From positions 1 to 64,000 of the forward strand of contig NZ_BDAE01000025.1 of NCBI RefSeq assembly GCF_002091675.1: a DNA stretch of 64,000 nucleotides, written 5' to 3'. Position numbers and translations under genes: made by a program. The DNA is from Pseudomonas luteola NBRC 103146. Lineage in GTDB: Bacteria > Pseudomonadota > Gammaproteobacteria > Pseudomonadales > Pseudomonadaceae. Shown here piece by piece: positions 19,715 through 29,100 of the stretch (the first letter of the stretch is position 1; every line of letters begins with the position of its first letter). The notes beneath the pieces are model-generated. The model was given only the letters and a program-made list of their open reading frames with translations. It ran no database searches and was not told where the DNA came from.

Positions 19715-21514
19715 ATGCCGGATAATTTCAACTTCGAGGCAGCCCCGTTCGATACACTCAGTGAGTATGAACGTAACCTGCTTCGCTCGGCGCTATCGGT
19801 CGGATACTACGTGCCTGGCGAGATACTGATCGAGCCGGGTAGCGTCACGCTTGCACTCTATATCGTGCTGAAGGGTGTCATTGAGGAGCGTGGCAAGGAC
19901 GACCAGCTATTTGCACACTATGGGCCGGACGATCTCTTTGATGTGCGGGGGCTTTTTGATGGACAGACCCGGCATGCCTATCGAGCTGTTGAGGAAAGCA
20001 TCGTCTACGAACTCAACGCCAAGATGTTTCATGAACTGTGCGAGCGAAATACCTCGTTTGCTTCTTATTTCCAGGCAAGCCTTGCCACCAAGCGGCAACT
20101 GGCACGCCGGGACGGGCAGAATCTGGCGGAATTCATTCTGACTCGCATTGCCCGTGAGCATCTGATGCCTGCGGTGGAAGTCGGTGCCGATCTGTCATTG
20201 GGCGAGGCCGCCCGTACGCAGCTAAAGGTCGGCGCCGATGCGTTGCTGGTCCGGCTGGAAGACGGCTTTGAAGGGCTGGGTATTGTGACCAGAACGGACC
20301 TGATGGTTGCCCATTTTCAACAGGGGCTGGGTGACGAGACACCTGTCGGGACGCTGGCGCATCAGCCGTTGGCTTCTGTAGAGCTGGGCGACTTTCTATT
20401 CGATGCCATGATTCTTATGACCCGCCAACGCATCGAGCGGGTCGTGGTCAGGCAAGGTAATCAGGCAGTCGGCCTACTGCATCTGACCCAAGTGCTGAGT
20501 CTCTTTTCCACCCACTCTCATGTTCTGGCGCTGCGGATCGCTCGCGCCGAAACGCTAGATGAGTTGCAGCGAGCCGCCGAAACCCTGGATATACTGATTG
20601 CTACTCTGGAGGGTAACGGCATTCGGCTGCGCTTTATCATGCAACTTGTTAGCGCACTGAATGAGCAGTTGCTGGCGCGCGTCTTCGAGCAGTGTGTTCC
20701 TGTAGCGTATCGCTCCCGTTGTTGCCTGGTGGTCATGGGAAGTGAGGGGCGAGGAGAGCAACTGCTCAAGACCGATCAGGATAATGCGCTGATTCATGCG
20801 GACGACATTGCAAACGAGGAAGCTCTGGCCTGGATGGCCCGCTTCAACGAGGCACTCATGGGGTTTGGTTATCCTCAATGCCCAGGAAGGGTAATGGCCT
20901 CGAATGCGGTGTGGTGCAAGCCTGTTAGCGAGTGGCGGCATGAGCTTCTGAAGGCCGCCCGCGAGGGGCATCCTGAGCAGCTGCTGCGTCTGTCCATTCT
21001 GATGGATGCCCACCCTGTAGCCGGAAATGAGCATTGGTTTATGGCTGTGCAGGCTCAGCTGAGCGTGTGGTCTAGCCCGGGGGAGCGCTGGCTGAGCGAT
21101 ATGGCGCTGGCTGCCTTACAGTTCGATACGCCATTGACCTTGTTTGGTGGGCTCAAAACATCTGGCGAACGCCTGGACATCAAGCGTGGAGGTCTTTTCC
21201 CGATCGTTCATGGGACCCGAATACTCGCTCTGCGAGACGGTTTGATGGTGCGTGGCACCTTGGGCAGACTGCAGATGCTAGGCGAGCGAGGCATTCTGGA
21301 TCGAAACATGGCCGATAACCTCGCTGAGGCTTTCGAGCTGTTCATGCAGCTACGGCTGTCACAGCAGTTGGCAGGCGACAGGAGTGGATTAACGCAAGGT
21401 ATCGATGTGTCGATCCTGAGCCGGGCCGAGCGAGACCTGCTGCGCTTCAGCCTCCATGTAGTTAAAAAATTCAAGCAAACCCTGGGACGTCTGTTTCATC
21501 TGGATACGCGTTGA
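19715..21514 (+). CDS. CNB-CBS-DUF294 putative nucleotidyltransferase
   Basis: A 599-residue cytoplasmic signalling protein. Residues 10-130 resemble a cyclic-nucleotide-binding domain, about 150-270 a CBS pair, and 300-430 a DUF294 nucleotidyltransferase domain with GSEGRGEQ and TDQDN (about 342-357), the metal-binding signature of the GlnD-like fold; the rest is the DUF294 C-terminal domain. Its reaction is not established. It follows actP, as in other pseudomonads, so a link to carbon-source sensing is plausible. The stop overlaps the exonuclease start by one base. Confidence 0.88.
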   Translation: MPDNFNFEAAPFDTLSEYERNLLRSALSVGYYVPGEILIEPGSVTLALYIVLKGVIEERGKDDQLFAHYGPDDLFDVRGLFDGQTRHAYRAVEESIVYELNAKMFHELCERNTSFASYFQASLATKRQLARRDGQNLAEFILTRIAREHLMPAVEVGADLSLGEAARTQLKVGADALLVRLEDGFEGLGIVTRTDLMVAHFQQGLGDETPVGTLAHQPLASVELGDFLFDAMILMTRQRIERVVVRQGNQAVGLLHLTQVLSLFSTHSHVLALRIARAETLDELQRAAETLDILIATLEGNGIRLRFIMQLVSALNEQLLARVFEQCVPVAYRSRCCLVVMGSEGRGEQLLKTDQDNALIHADDIANEEALAWMARFNEALMGFGYPQCPGRVMASNAVWCKPVSEWRHELLKAAREGHPEQLLRLSILMDAHPVAGNEHWFMAVQAQLSVWSSPGERWLSDMALAALQFDTPLTLFGGLKTSGERLDIKRGGLFPIVHGTRILALRDGLMVRGTLGRLQMLGERGILDRNMADNLAEAFELFMQLRLSQQLAGDRSGLTQGIDVSILSRAERDLLRFSLHVVKKFKQTLGRLFHLDTR

Positions 21515-22137
21515 TGGCTGCCTACATCTCAAGACCTGATTTGCATTGGCCCCTTTGGCGGCAACGCCTGCATTGGTGGTGGCATGACCCGATGGACGCC
21601 GATGAGATCGTTTCGCTGGATTTGGAAACGACCAGCCTTGATCCGCGTCGGGCCGATATTCTCAGTGTGGGTGCCATACTCATTCGACAGGGGAAGATGC
21701 AGGTAGGGGAACGTCTTGAGCTGTACGTCGAGCCGCCACCCAGTCTGGACGCCGAATCGATCCGCATTCACAAGCTACGTCGGATGGATCTGGAGGGGCA
21801 GCTCAATATCCGGGATGCCCTGAGACAACTGCAAGACTTCATCGGAAATCGCCCGCTGCTGGGTTATTACGTATCCTTTGATATCGCAGTGCTCAGTCGT
21901 CATTTCCGCCGTTACGGGATGCCCAGGCTGACGAATCCCCGGATCGAAGTGTCGGCCCTCTATCATCGCAAGGTCAGCCGCTTGTTTCCCGATGTGCACC
22001 TGGATTTGCGCTTTGACACCTTGTCGCGGGCATTGGACATACCGGTGACGGGGCGGCATACCGCGCTTGGAGATGCACAAACGGTTTCGCTGATGTTTCT
22101 TAAATTATTGAAGGGGCCTGTGCCCAAGCCGTACTAA
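21514..22137 (+). CDS. DnaQ-like 3'-5' exonuclease (DEDDh)
   Basis: A 207-residue exonuclease of the DnaQ fold. Motif I is SLDLETTSLD near residue 34, motif II lies in YYVSFDIAVL near residue 115, and motif III is HTALGDA near residue 183, giving the DEDDh catalytic set. It resembles the proofreading-subunit family but is a stand-alone enzyme with an N-terminal Trp-rich extension (about residues 8-25). The ATG at 21514 overlaps the preceding stop, so it is translated together with the DUF294 gene. Its nucleic acid target is unknown. Confidence 0.88.
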   Translation: MAAYISRPDLHWPLWRQRLHWWWHDPMDADEIVSLDLETTSLDPRRADILSVGAILIRQGKMQVGERLELYVEPPPSLDAESIRIHKLRRMDLEGQLNIRDALRQLQDFIGNRPLLGYYVSFDIAVLSRHFRRYGMPRLTNPRIEVSALYHRKVSRLFPDVHLDLRFDTLSRALDIPVTGRHTALGDAQTVSLMFLKLLKGPVPKPY

Positions 22138-22311
22138 ACAGAAAACAGTGTGCTTCTCGTCAACAAGCGAAGCGGTTGCAGGACTTTTCCGCAGGGGTAG
22201 CAGTCCGATAGTACAGGTACGCTTTTTTCTTATTCCCCGAGCTTTTCCGGTCTCGGTGATGGGAAGTGACCTGTGCCGTGGATTCCCGTAGCGGTTATAA
22301 GGAGATGCATC

Positions 22312-22470
22312 ATGTCGCTGACTACCATATTGGTTCTGGTCCTGCTTGTTCTGTTGATTGGTGGATTGCCCGTGTTTCCGCACTCGCGCAGCTGGGGATA
22401 TGGCCCGTCCGGAATCGTGGGCGTGTTGCTGGTCGTACTGCTCGTGCTGGTGTTGCTGGGAATGATCTAG
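22312..22470 (+). CDS. DUF3309 small membrane protein
   Basis: A 52-residue, very hydrophobic protein: MSLTTILVLVLLVLLIGG forms one membrane segment, then PVFPHSRSWGYGPSG, then a second segment to the end. This pattern is typical of DUF3309, a widespread small family of unknown function. AAGGAG precedes the ATG with good spacing. Confidence 0.88.
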   Translation: MSLTTILVLVLLVLLIGGLPVFPHSRSWGYGPSGIVGVLLVVLLVLVLLGMI

Positions 22471-22505
22471 CATCGACGACTTAAAGATTAAAAGTCTTTT
22501 ATAAT

Positions 22506-22644
22506 CAATTGCTTAAGAATCGATTGAGACAGGCTATTCCCTGCTTTTTGCCCCTGTTTGGTGCGTAGGAGAAAATTCTTGCCCAAAGAGGTGCAAGAGA
22601 GTAGGGTTCTCTTCACCGGCCTGCCTTGCCGATGTCAGTTGTGA
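22506..22644 (+). ncRNA. Candidate small RNA or long 3' UTR
   Basis: A gene-free stretch beginning just after a TATAAT at 22500-22505 and running into a strong terminator 140 bp later. No open frame of worth exists in it. The -35 is poor, so this may be the 3' UTR of the DUF3309 transcript instead. It matches no RNA family I can name. Confidence 0.3.
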
Positions 22645-22688
22645 GACAAAACCAGAGCCAAGCGTTGCTTGCTCTGGTTTTGTCTTTT
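22645..22688 (+). terminator. Strong rho-independent terminator
   Basis: GACAAAACCAGAGC at 22645-22658 is an exact inverted match to GCTCTGGTTTTGTC at 22671-22684, followed by TTTTC. It lies 175 bp after the DUF3309 stop, too far for a simple gene end, which suggests a non-coding transcript before it. Confidence 0.93.
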
Positions 22689-22820
22689 CTGCGCTACCTC
22701 TTCTTATTTCACTCGTCTCAGTGCCTTGCATCACGGAGCGATCATTCAGGTGTTGCGCGGCGTTTAATCGGCCAGGCGGCTGTGATAAAAGCCCAAGGAG
22801 TAGCAAAGAGGGAGTGTTCC

Positions 22821-23234
22821 GTGGATTCGGAATCCATAGTGTATGGCTGCATCAAGGATTGGCCGACGAGCGACTCCATGGAGCGCCGGATGCGCCGGGC
22901 TTTGAATCGTCGTGTCCTGGCCAATCTCCCTCATGATTCCTGGGCATTTCTGGGGCGGGAGATGTTCAGCCAGTGCGAGCAGGCCGGCGCAGGTCTTTAT
23001 AAAACCCAGGTCATTCACTTTGGCGCCAGTTATGAAGGCGTCGAGTATGAGTGGAAATTATGGGTCGAAGAGTTCGAGGCCCTGCTCAAACGCCTCTATT
23101 GGGCTAGCGCCGTGGTGCATCTGGAAACCGGCTTGAGCGGTACTCATACGTTCCGTTGGGAATCTGAGAAAGGCTTCCATAGCCCACAGGAAGATGACTT
23201 ACGGGCACGGTGTGCCTGGGAGCGGGAGGGCTGA
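22821..23234 (+). CDS. Conserved-looking hypothetical protein
   Basis: A 137-residue soluble protein I cannot assign. GTG at 22821 has GAGGGAG upstream; the frame is open further upstream to 22626 but that part crosses a terminator. The sequence begins MDSESIVYGCIKDWP, has a basic stretch near residue 27, and aromatic-rich segments (YEGVEYEWKLWVEEFEALLKR near residue 75). No signal peptide or membrane segment. It converges on dacB, 22 bp away. P. aeruginosa has, as I recall, a hypothetical gene beside dacB, which may be the homologue. Confidence 0.75.
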   Translation: MDSESIVYGCIKDWPTSDSMERRMRRALNRRVLANLPHDSWAFLGREMFSQCEQAGAGLYKTQVIHFGASYEGVEYEWKLWVEEFEALLKRLYWASAVVHLETGLSGTHTFRWESEKGFHSPQEDDLRARCAWEREG

Positions 23235-23256
23235 AGCCCTCCCGTAGCCGCTGTTC

Positions 23257-24717
23257 TCAGCGAGCAGCAGTGCTGTCCTGCTTGGTACGGTTGTACAGAT
23301 CCACCATAACCTGATCCAGTACGCTGGACGCACCCCAGGGACGGCTGCTGTTCAGAATCGCAACCACCGCCCACGTCCTGCCATTGGCATCCCGGCTGAA
23401 GCCGGCCAGAGCGCGTACGTTATTGAGCGTTCCCGTCTTCATGTGGGCCTGTCCGAGCAGGGGTGTATTCTTCAGGCGCTTGCGCAGCGTGCCATCCATG
23501 CCTGCAATGGGCAGGGAAGAGATGTATTCGTAGGCATAGGGGCTTCGCCAGGCTGCCTGAAGAATCAGGCCCATTTCCCGCGCGCTGATGCGCTCATCGC
23601 GGGACAGTCCCGAGCCGTTTTCCATGACCAGGTGCGTGGCGGTGATACCTTTGCGGGCCAGCCACTGACGAATCACACGCTGCGCCGCTACGCCATCATT
23701 CGCGTCCGCGCTGGTGCGGTATTGGGCACCAATGGACAGGAACAGCTGTCGCGCCATGGTGTTGTTACTGTATTTGTTGATATCGCGAATGATCTCGACC
23801 AGATCAGGCGAAAAGGAGCGAGCCAGCAGCTCTGCGCTCTTGGGTACCGTACCCTCCCGGTCCTTGCCCATGATGGTGCCGCCCAGTTCCTTCCAGATGG
23901 CGCGTACGGCACCTGCGGTATAGCTTGGGTGATCCAGCAGTGACAGGTAGCTCTGAGCGCTACAACCGCTAGGCAGGTTGCCCGTCACGATAAGGGCAGT
24001 GCCGTCCGCTTCCGTGACTGGGTTGAACCGTATTTCAGGCCACGCCGGGCATTTGCCCTTGCCTACGGCCTTGACCTGATTTTCGATCCGCACGTTGGTC
24101 AAGGGTGGGTCCATCGAGACGCTGGCCTTGCCGTCATCGGCACGAATGACCATGCGGACCGACTTCAGATTGACCATCAAGGCATCCGGGCCAACCAGGA
24201 ACGGCTTGTTCTCATCGTTGCCGTCATCGTTGAAAACAGGAAGTTCAGGTTTGATGAAGCGGCCGCGATCCAGAACCAGATCCCCGTTGACCTGGGTGAC
24301 GCCATTGGCGCGCAGATCACGCATCATCAGCCACAGTTTTTCCATGTTCAGCTTTGGATCGCCACCGCCTTTGAGATAAAGGTTGCCGTTGAGCACTCCG
24401 TTGTGGAGCTGGCCATCGGTGTAGAACTCCGTTTTCCACTGATAGGTAGGACCTAGCAGTTCCAACGCCGCAAATGTCGTAATGAGCTTCATGGTAGAAG
24501 CAGGGTTTACGGAAACATCGGCATTGTAAAAGTCAGCGCTTCCGGCAGCATCCAGCGGAATCATGACCAGGGACAACTCGTCATTGGCCAGTTTGTTCTT
24601 TTGCATGAGCTGCTGCACTTTAGGTGGCAGCACGGTAGTGTCGGCGTAGGTCAGAGCGGGTAAGCCCAGAGGCAGAAGGCCTAGCGCAAGTGAAACGGAG
24701 CGGAAGAATTTCAGCAT
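23257..24717 (-). CDS. dacB: D-alanyl-D-alanine carboxypeptidase/endopeptidase (PBP4)
   Basis: A 486-residue periplasmic penicillin-binding protein with a signal peptide (about residues 1-25). The active-site motifs are SxxK (S74-T-M-K77), SxN in YSNNTMARQ, and KTG in AHMKTGTLNN. PBP4 trims and cleaves peptidoglycan cross-links; in pseudomonads its loss raises AmpC beta-lactamase expression. ATG at 24717 is preferred over the in-frame TTG at 24723. It is divergent from the cellulose operon. Confidence 0.93.
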   Translation of the reverse strand: MLKFFRSVSLALGLLPLGLPALTYADTTVLPPKVQQLMQKNKLANDELSLVMIPLDAAGSADFYNADVSVNPASTMKLITTFAALELLGPTYQWKTEFYTDGQLHNGVLNGNLYLKGGGDPKLNMEKLWLMMRDLRANGVTQVNGDLVLDRGRFIKPELPVFNDDGNDENKPFLVGPDALMVNLKSVRMVIRADDGKASVSMDPPLTNVRIENQVKAVGKGKCPAWPEIRFNPVTEADGTALIVTGNLPSGCSAQSYLSLLDHPSYTAGAVRAIWKELGGTIMGKDREGTVPKSAELLARSFSPDLVEIIRDINKYSNNTMARQLFLSIGAQYRTSADANDGVAAQRVIRQWLARKGITATHLVMENGSGLSRDERISAREMGLILQAAWRSPYAYEYISSLPIAGMDGTLRKRLKNTPLLGQAHMKTGTLNNVRALAGFSRDANGRTWAVVAILNSSRPWGASSVLDQVMVDLYNRTKQDSTAAR

Positions 24718-24951
24718 TAACAAACCCCAAAAGAAGGCTGGGCCGAGATGAAAAGGTGATAGCCGAGCGATCTGTTACAAGAAACAGACATTATGCAGCA
24801 AACCGGTTTATAGCCAATACAGCCTGTGAAATGACTAGCACGCGTTGTCAGCTTTCCGCCTGGAGGAATTAAACAGCCATTTATCTGGCGGATCTCCATA
24901 ATGTGACAAATATCGCAAAAGATAATGATCGATTGTGCATTAGGTATTAAA

Positions 24952-24987
24952 ATGATAGCAAATTGCCATACAGACGATTGCTATCAT
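24952..24987. repeat. 10-bp inverted repeat covering the first bcs start codon
   Basis: ATGATAGCAA at 24952-24961 is repeated as its exact reverse complement TTGCTATCAT at 24978-24987, with a 16-base loop. The ATG of the first bcs gene (24986-24988) lies in the right arm, and no strong ribosome site is visible. The structure could hide the start codon in mRNA or be an operator in DNA. Confidence 0.55.
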
Positions 24988-25375
24988 GAGCGAGCGGGAC
25001 ATCCGGGACTACATTAACAGCCTTAATGAAGAAAACCTGAACCGGCAGTCTGGGGCATCGGCTCAAGCAGGGGATACGCTGGGGTGGGCACTTCTCGATG
25101 CCATTGCCTCGCCTGTTGATCAGCCATTACCTGTTATCCACTCTTCTTCTGCGGTCTCTACCGAGGCCATTCCAGCGGTGACGAGCAATCCCTTACAAGA
25201 GGCGCGTGAGCCCTCGTCAGGCATCGTTCCTCCGGTGGGTGTCCAGGCCAAGCCTGTCTCAGCCGCTCATACGTTTGGCAATATCTTCAAGATTAAACCG
25301 GCAGTGGACGAGGTAGACCTTCAACCTCAGGACTCTCTGAAAGCGCTGCTTAAGAGTATTGCCACATGCCGTTAA
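24986..25375 (+). CDS. First gene of the cellulose operon, unassigned small protein
   Basis: A 129-residue soluble protein: a charged N-terminus (MSERDIRDYINSLNEENL), a Ser/Pro/Val-rich middle (about residues 45-90) and a short conserved-looking end (FGNIFKIKP ... SLKALLKSIA). Its place before bcsQ, overlapping it by 10 bp, matches the accessory genes bcsR, bcsO or bcsP of other cellulose operons, but I cannot match it to any of these with confidence. The disordered, proline-rich centre is most like BcsO/BcsP. It probably binds or regulates BcsQ or the synthase. Confidence 0.7.
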   Translation: MSERDIRDYINSLNEENLNRQSGASAQAGDTLGWALLDAIASPVDQPLPVIHSSSAVSTEAIPAVTSNPLQEAREPSSGIVPPVGVQAKPVSAAHTFGNIFKIKPAVDEVDLQPQDSLKALLKSIATCR

Positions 25376-26157
25376 TCTGTGTTGCCTCTCCCAAGGGTGG
25401 TGTAGGCAAGACGACCGTGACGGCCAGCCTGGGGTATGCACTTCAGCGTCTGGGGCGACCAGTAGTGTTGGTTGACTTCGACGTGCAGAACGCTTTGCGC
25501 CTGCATTTTGGGTTGCCGCTCGGGCTGAGTCAGGGATTTGTTGAAAGCGCTCTGGCGGGCGCAGACTGGCGGCAGCTAAAGATAACCTCTCCAAGCAATA
25601 TTCAGGTGCTGCCATACGGACGGGTTAGCGCAACGACGCGTCTGGTGTTCGAGCACCGCCTGCTCAATGATCCTTCTTTTCTGAAGGAAGGGCTGGCAGA
25701 TCTGCTCACGATTCCCAATATGATTGTATTGGCAGATACGCCGCCTGGCCCAAGCGCTGCTCTGAGCGCACTTATCCATCAGGCGGATCTCTGCATAGCG
25801 GTACTGTTGGCCGATGCAGGCTCGGTTGCATTGCTGCCGGACATCGAATCCGGTGAGTTCTTTGGCAGTGCTGGAACGGAAACCGTGCGCTATGTAGTCA
25901 ATCAGGTGGATCGGCGGCGGCGCCTCAATCGAGACGTCTCGGTGTTTCTGCAGGCGCGCTGCGGTGGCGCATTGCTGGGCATGATCCATCGTGACGAGTC
26001 ACTGCCTGAGGCGCTGGCAAGTCAGCAATCGGTTTTCGCATTCGATTCGGCATCGGCCGCCGCCCATGACCTCGATATGCTTGCGCAGCGATTGCTGGCC
26101 GCGCTTGAGCAGCAGACCACACCTGTATCTGATACGCGTCAACGGCAGTATTCCTGA
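25366..26157 (+). CDS. bcsQ: Cellulose biosynthesis ParA-like ATPase BcsQ
   Basis: A 263-residue MinD/ParA-family ATPase with the deviant Walker A motif KGGVGKTT at residues 10-17, VVLVDFDVQNALRLHFG (the BcsQ form of the ParA switch) and LADTPPGPS. In E. coli BcsQ localises the cellulose machine to the cell pole and is needed for synthesis. It overlaps the upstream small gene and lies 10 bp before the fused synthase gene. The last 20 residues are less conserved in style. Confidence 0.92.
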   Translation: MPLICVASPKGGVGKTTVTASLGYALQRLGRPVVLVDFDVQNALRLHFGLPLGLSQGFVESALAGADWRQLKITSPSNIQVLPYGRVSATTRLVFEHRLLNDPSFLKEGLADLLTIPNMIVLADTPPGPSAALSALIHQADLCIAVLLADAGSVALLPDIESGEFFGSAGTETVRYVVNQVDRRRRLNRDVSVFLQARCGGALLGMIHRDESLPEALASQQSVFAFDSASAAAHDLDMLAQRLLAALEQQTTPVSDTRQRQYS

Positions 26158-26167
26158 GGAATCAAGG

Positions 26168-29100
26168 ATGAATTCTGGAGTCGGAAAGCTCGCAGCCAGC
26201 GGGCTTGTTGTTCTGGCGTTGCCCATCCTTGCACTGATCATCATGGTGCCGATGAGTATCGAGATGCAGCTGCTGCTGAGCGTGGCTGCCATCCTGTTTA
26301 CGATGGTGCTCAAGCGCAACCCTTCTTCCCGAATCACTTTGACGCTGGTGGTCATTTCGATCACGCTTTCGACACGCTATCTCTACTGGCGTACCACTGA
26401 GACGCTGCATTTCAGCAATGGCGTGGAGTGGGTTCTGGGCATCGGTCTGTACCTGGCCGAGGTCTATGCCTGGATCATCCTGCTGTTGGGCTATTTCCAG
26501 AGTGCCTGGCCGCTTGAGCGCAGGCCCAGCCGTCTGCCAGCCGATACCTCGGTGTGGCCAAGCGTGGATGTCTACATTCCGACCTATAACGAGAGCCTGA
26601 GCGTAGTACAGGATACGATCCTGGCTGCCCAGAATCTGAATTACCCGGGCGACAAGCTCAGGATCTATGTGCTCGATGATGGTCGTCGACCCGAATTTGG
26701 TGCATATGCCGCTGCCGCAGGCGTGGGGTATATCGTTCGGCCGGACAACAATCATGCGAAGGCCGGTAATCTCAACCATGCGATGACCAAGACCCACGGC
26801 GACCTGATCTGCATCTTCGACTGCGATCACGTCACGACCCGGGTTTTCCTGCAGGCCACGGTCGGGCAGTTCCTCGATGACCCCAAACTCGCCTTGGTGC
26901 AGACGCCACATCACTTCTATTCGCCAGACCCGTTTGCCCGAAACCTCAGTACCCAGGGCAAGGTTCCCAGTGAGGATGAGCTGTTCTATGGCCCGATCCA
27001 GAAGGGCAACGACCTGTGGAATGCCACGTTCTTTTGCGGTTCTTGCGCTATCATCCGCCGCAAGGCCTTAGAAGATACGAACGGATTTGCCGTCGAGACC
27101 GTAACCGAAGATGCGCATACGGCGCTCAAGCTGCAGCGCAAGGGATGGAACACAGCCTTTATCAGCGTCCCCATGGCGGCAGGCCTTTCAACAGAGCGCC
27201 TGGCCTTGCATGTCGGTCAGCGTATGCGCTGGGCGCGAGGCATGACGCAGATCTTCCGGCTGGATAACCCGCTGCTCGGGCGGGGCCTGGCATTGCCTCA
27301 GCGGCTCTGCTATCTGAACGCCATGCTGCATTTCCAGTTTGCCCTGCCGCGCTTTGTCTTCCTGACATCGCCACTGGCCTTCCTGCTGCTGGGACAGAAC
27401 ATCATCGCTGCCTCGGCGCAGACCATTTTTGCCTATGCCTTGCCGCATCTGGTGCTGTCGATCCTGACGAATGCCCGTATCCAGGGTAAACACCGCCATT
27501 CCTTCTGGGGGGAAATCTACGAGACGGTGCTGGCCTTTCACCTGATCAAGCCCACGCTCTATACGCTGTTCAACCCCAGGAAGGGCAAGTTCAACGTGAC
27601 GGACAAGGGCGATCTGCTGGACCGGGGCTTCTTCGATTTTCCTGTGGTGAAGCCGCACCTGATTACGGTGGGCTTTTTGTGTGCCGGCATCCTGTTTGGT
27701 ATTGCCAAGTATTTCTGGATCGAAGCAATTCGGCCGGATCTGTTTACGCTGATGCTCAACATTGGCTGGACAGTCTTCAACATGTTGATCCTGTTGGCGG
27801 CCATTGCGGCGGCACTCGAAACCCGGCAGGTACGTCAGACCGTGCGGCTCGCTGTCAATCTGCCGATTCTCATGTACCTGGCCGATGGCCGTGTGGTGCG
27901 CAGCGAGTCGGTGGATATTTCCATGGGTGGTGCGCGGCTTCGTTATAAGGGCGGTGAGTTGTCCGCGCCAGTCGAGGAGATCGAGATCCAGTATGGCGAG
28001 TCGCCTCTGATCCTGGGCACAGACATGGTCAATGCCCGCGATGGTTATGTGCAGTTGCGTTACAAGCCCCTCTCGATTGCCCAACGCCGCGATTTGGTGG
28101 CTATCGTCATGGGGCGGCCAGATGCCTGGCTCAAGACGCACCCGACACAGGAAGATAACCCGCTGCGCTCATTGTGGAATGTGATCCGATCGGGCGCGCT
28201 ACTGGTCAGGCGGCCGACCAGACGCTCGCCTGGCAACGCAACCAATGCTCGCAAGCCACGGGGATTTGCCAGGGCGCTGATGCCTGCCGCCGCCCTGGTG
28301 GTCGTTGCTGTGCTATGCATTATTTCCTTGCCGTCCAAGGCTGATGAGCAGCCCCTTCCGCCGCTTCCGGCCTTGCCGCCACCCGTCAATACAATAACCT
28401 CTGCTGGCATGCCTGCTATGCCCGGCAGGGTTGAATCGATCAGCCTTAGCCGGTTGGGCGTGTCCGACGCACTGATGCTGAAGGGGCGGCGAGGGGAGGC
28501 GGGCGTAGCTTTTTCCATCAACCGCCAGCAGGTGGTTACAGGCGCGACGCTGCACCTGCGCCTCAGCTATTCCGACAAGCTTTTAACCGGGAGCAGCGTC
28601 CTGCAGGTATCGGTCAACGATGAGCTGATTCAGAACATTCCATTGGTACCTGCTACCGCCTCGGGACTGGACGTCGATCTGCCCATCAATCCGCTACTCC
28701 TGCTGCCTTATAACCGGTTGAACCTGCGCCTCGATGCGCATTATTCACAGCAATGTGAGAACCCGTTACATCCTGCGCTGTGGGCTAGAATAGACCCTGC
28801 CTCCACGTTGGAGCTGGCTCTGGAGCGGCTGCCTATTACGCGCGATCTGGCGCTGCTGCCGGCACCATTTTTCGATGAAGCGGATATGAGCCGCCTGCGC
28901 CTGCCTGTAGTACTGCCCGATCAACCTGAAGCGGGTGAGATAGAAGGCGCTGCGATGGTCGCCTCCTGGTTTGGTATGCAGTCCCGCTTTCGTGGCGCTG
29001 AATTTCCGGTCAGCTTCAATGAGCTGCCGATGGGGAATGCCGTTCTCATTGGCACGGCACGCGAATCCTTTACAGGTTTGACCCTGCCAGCGATTGAGGG

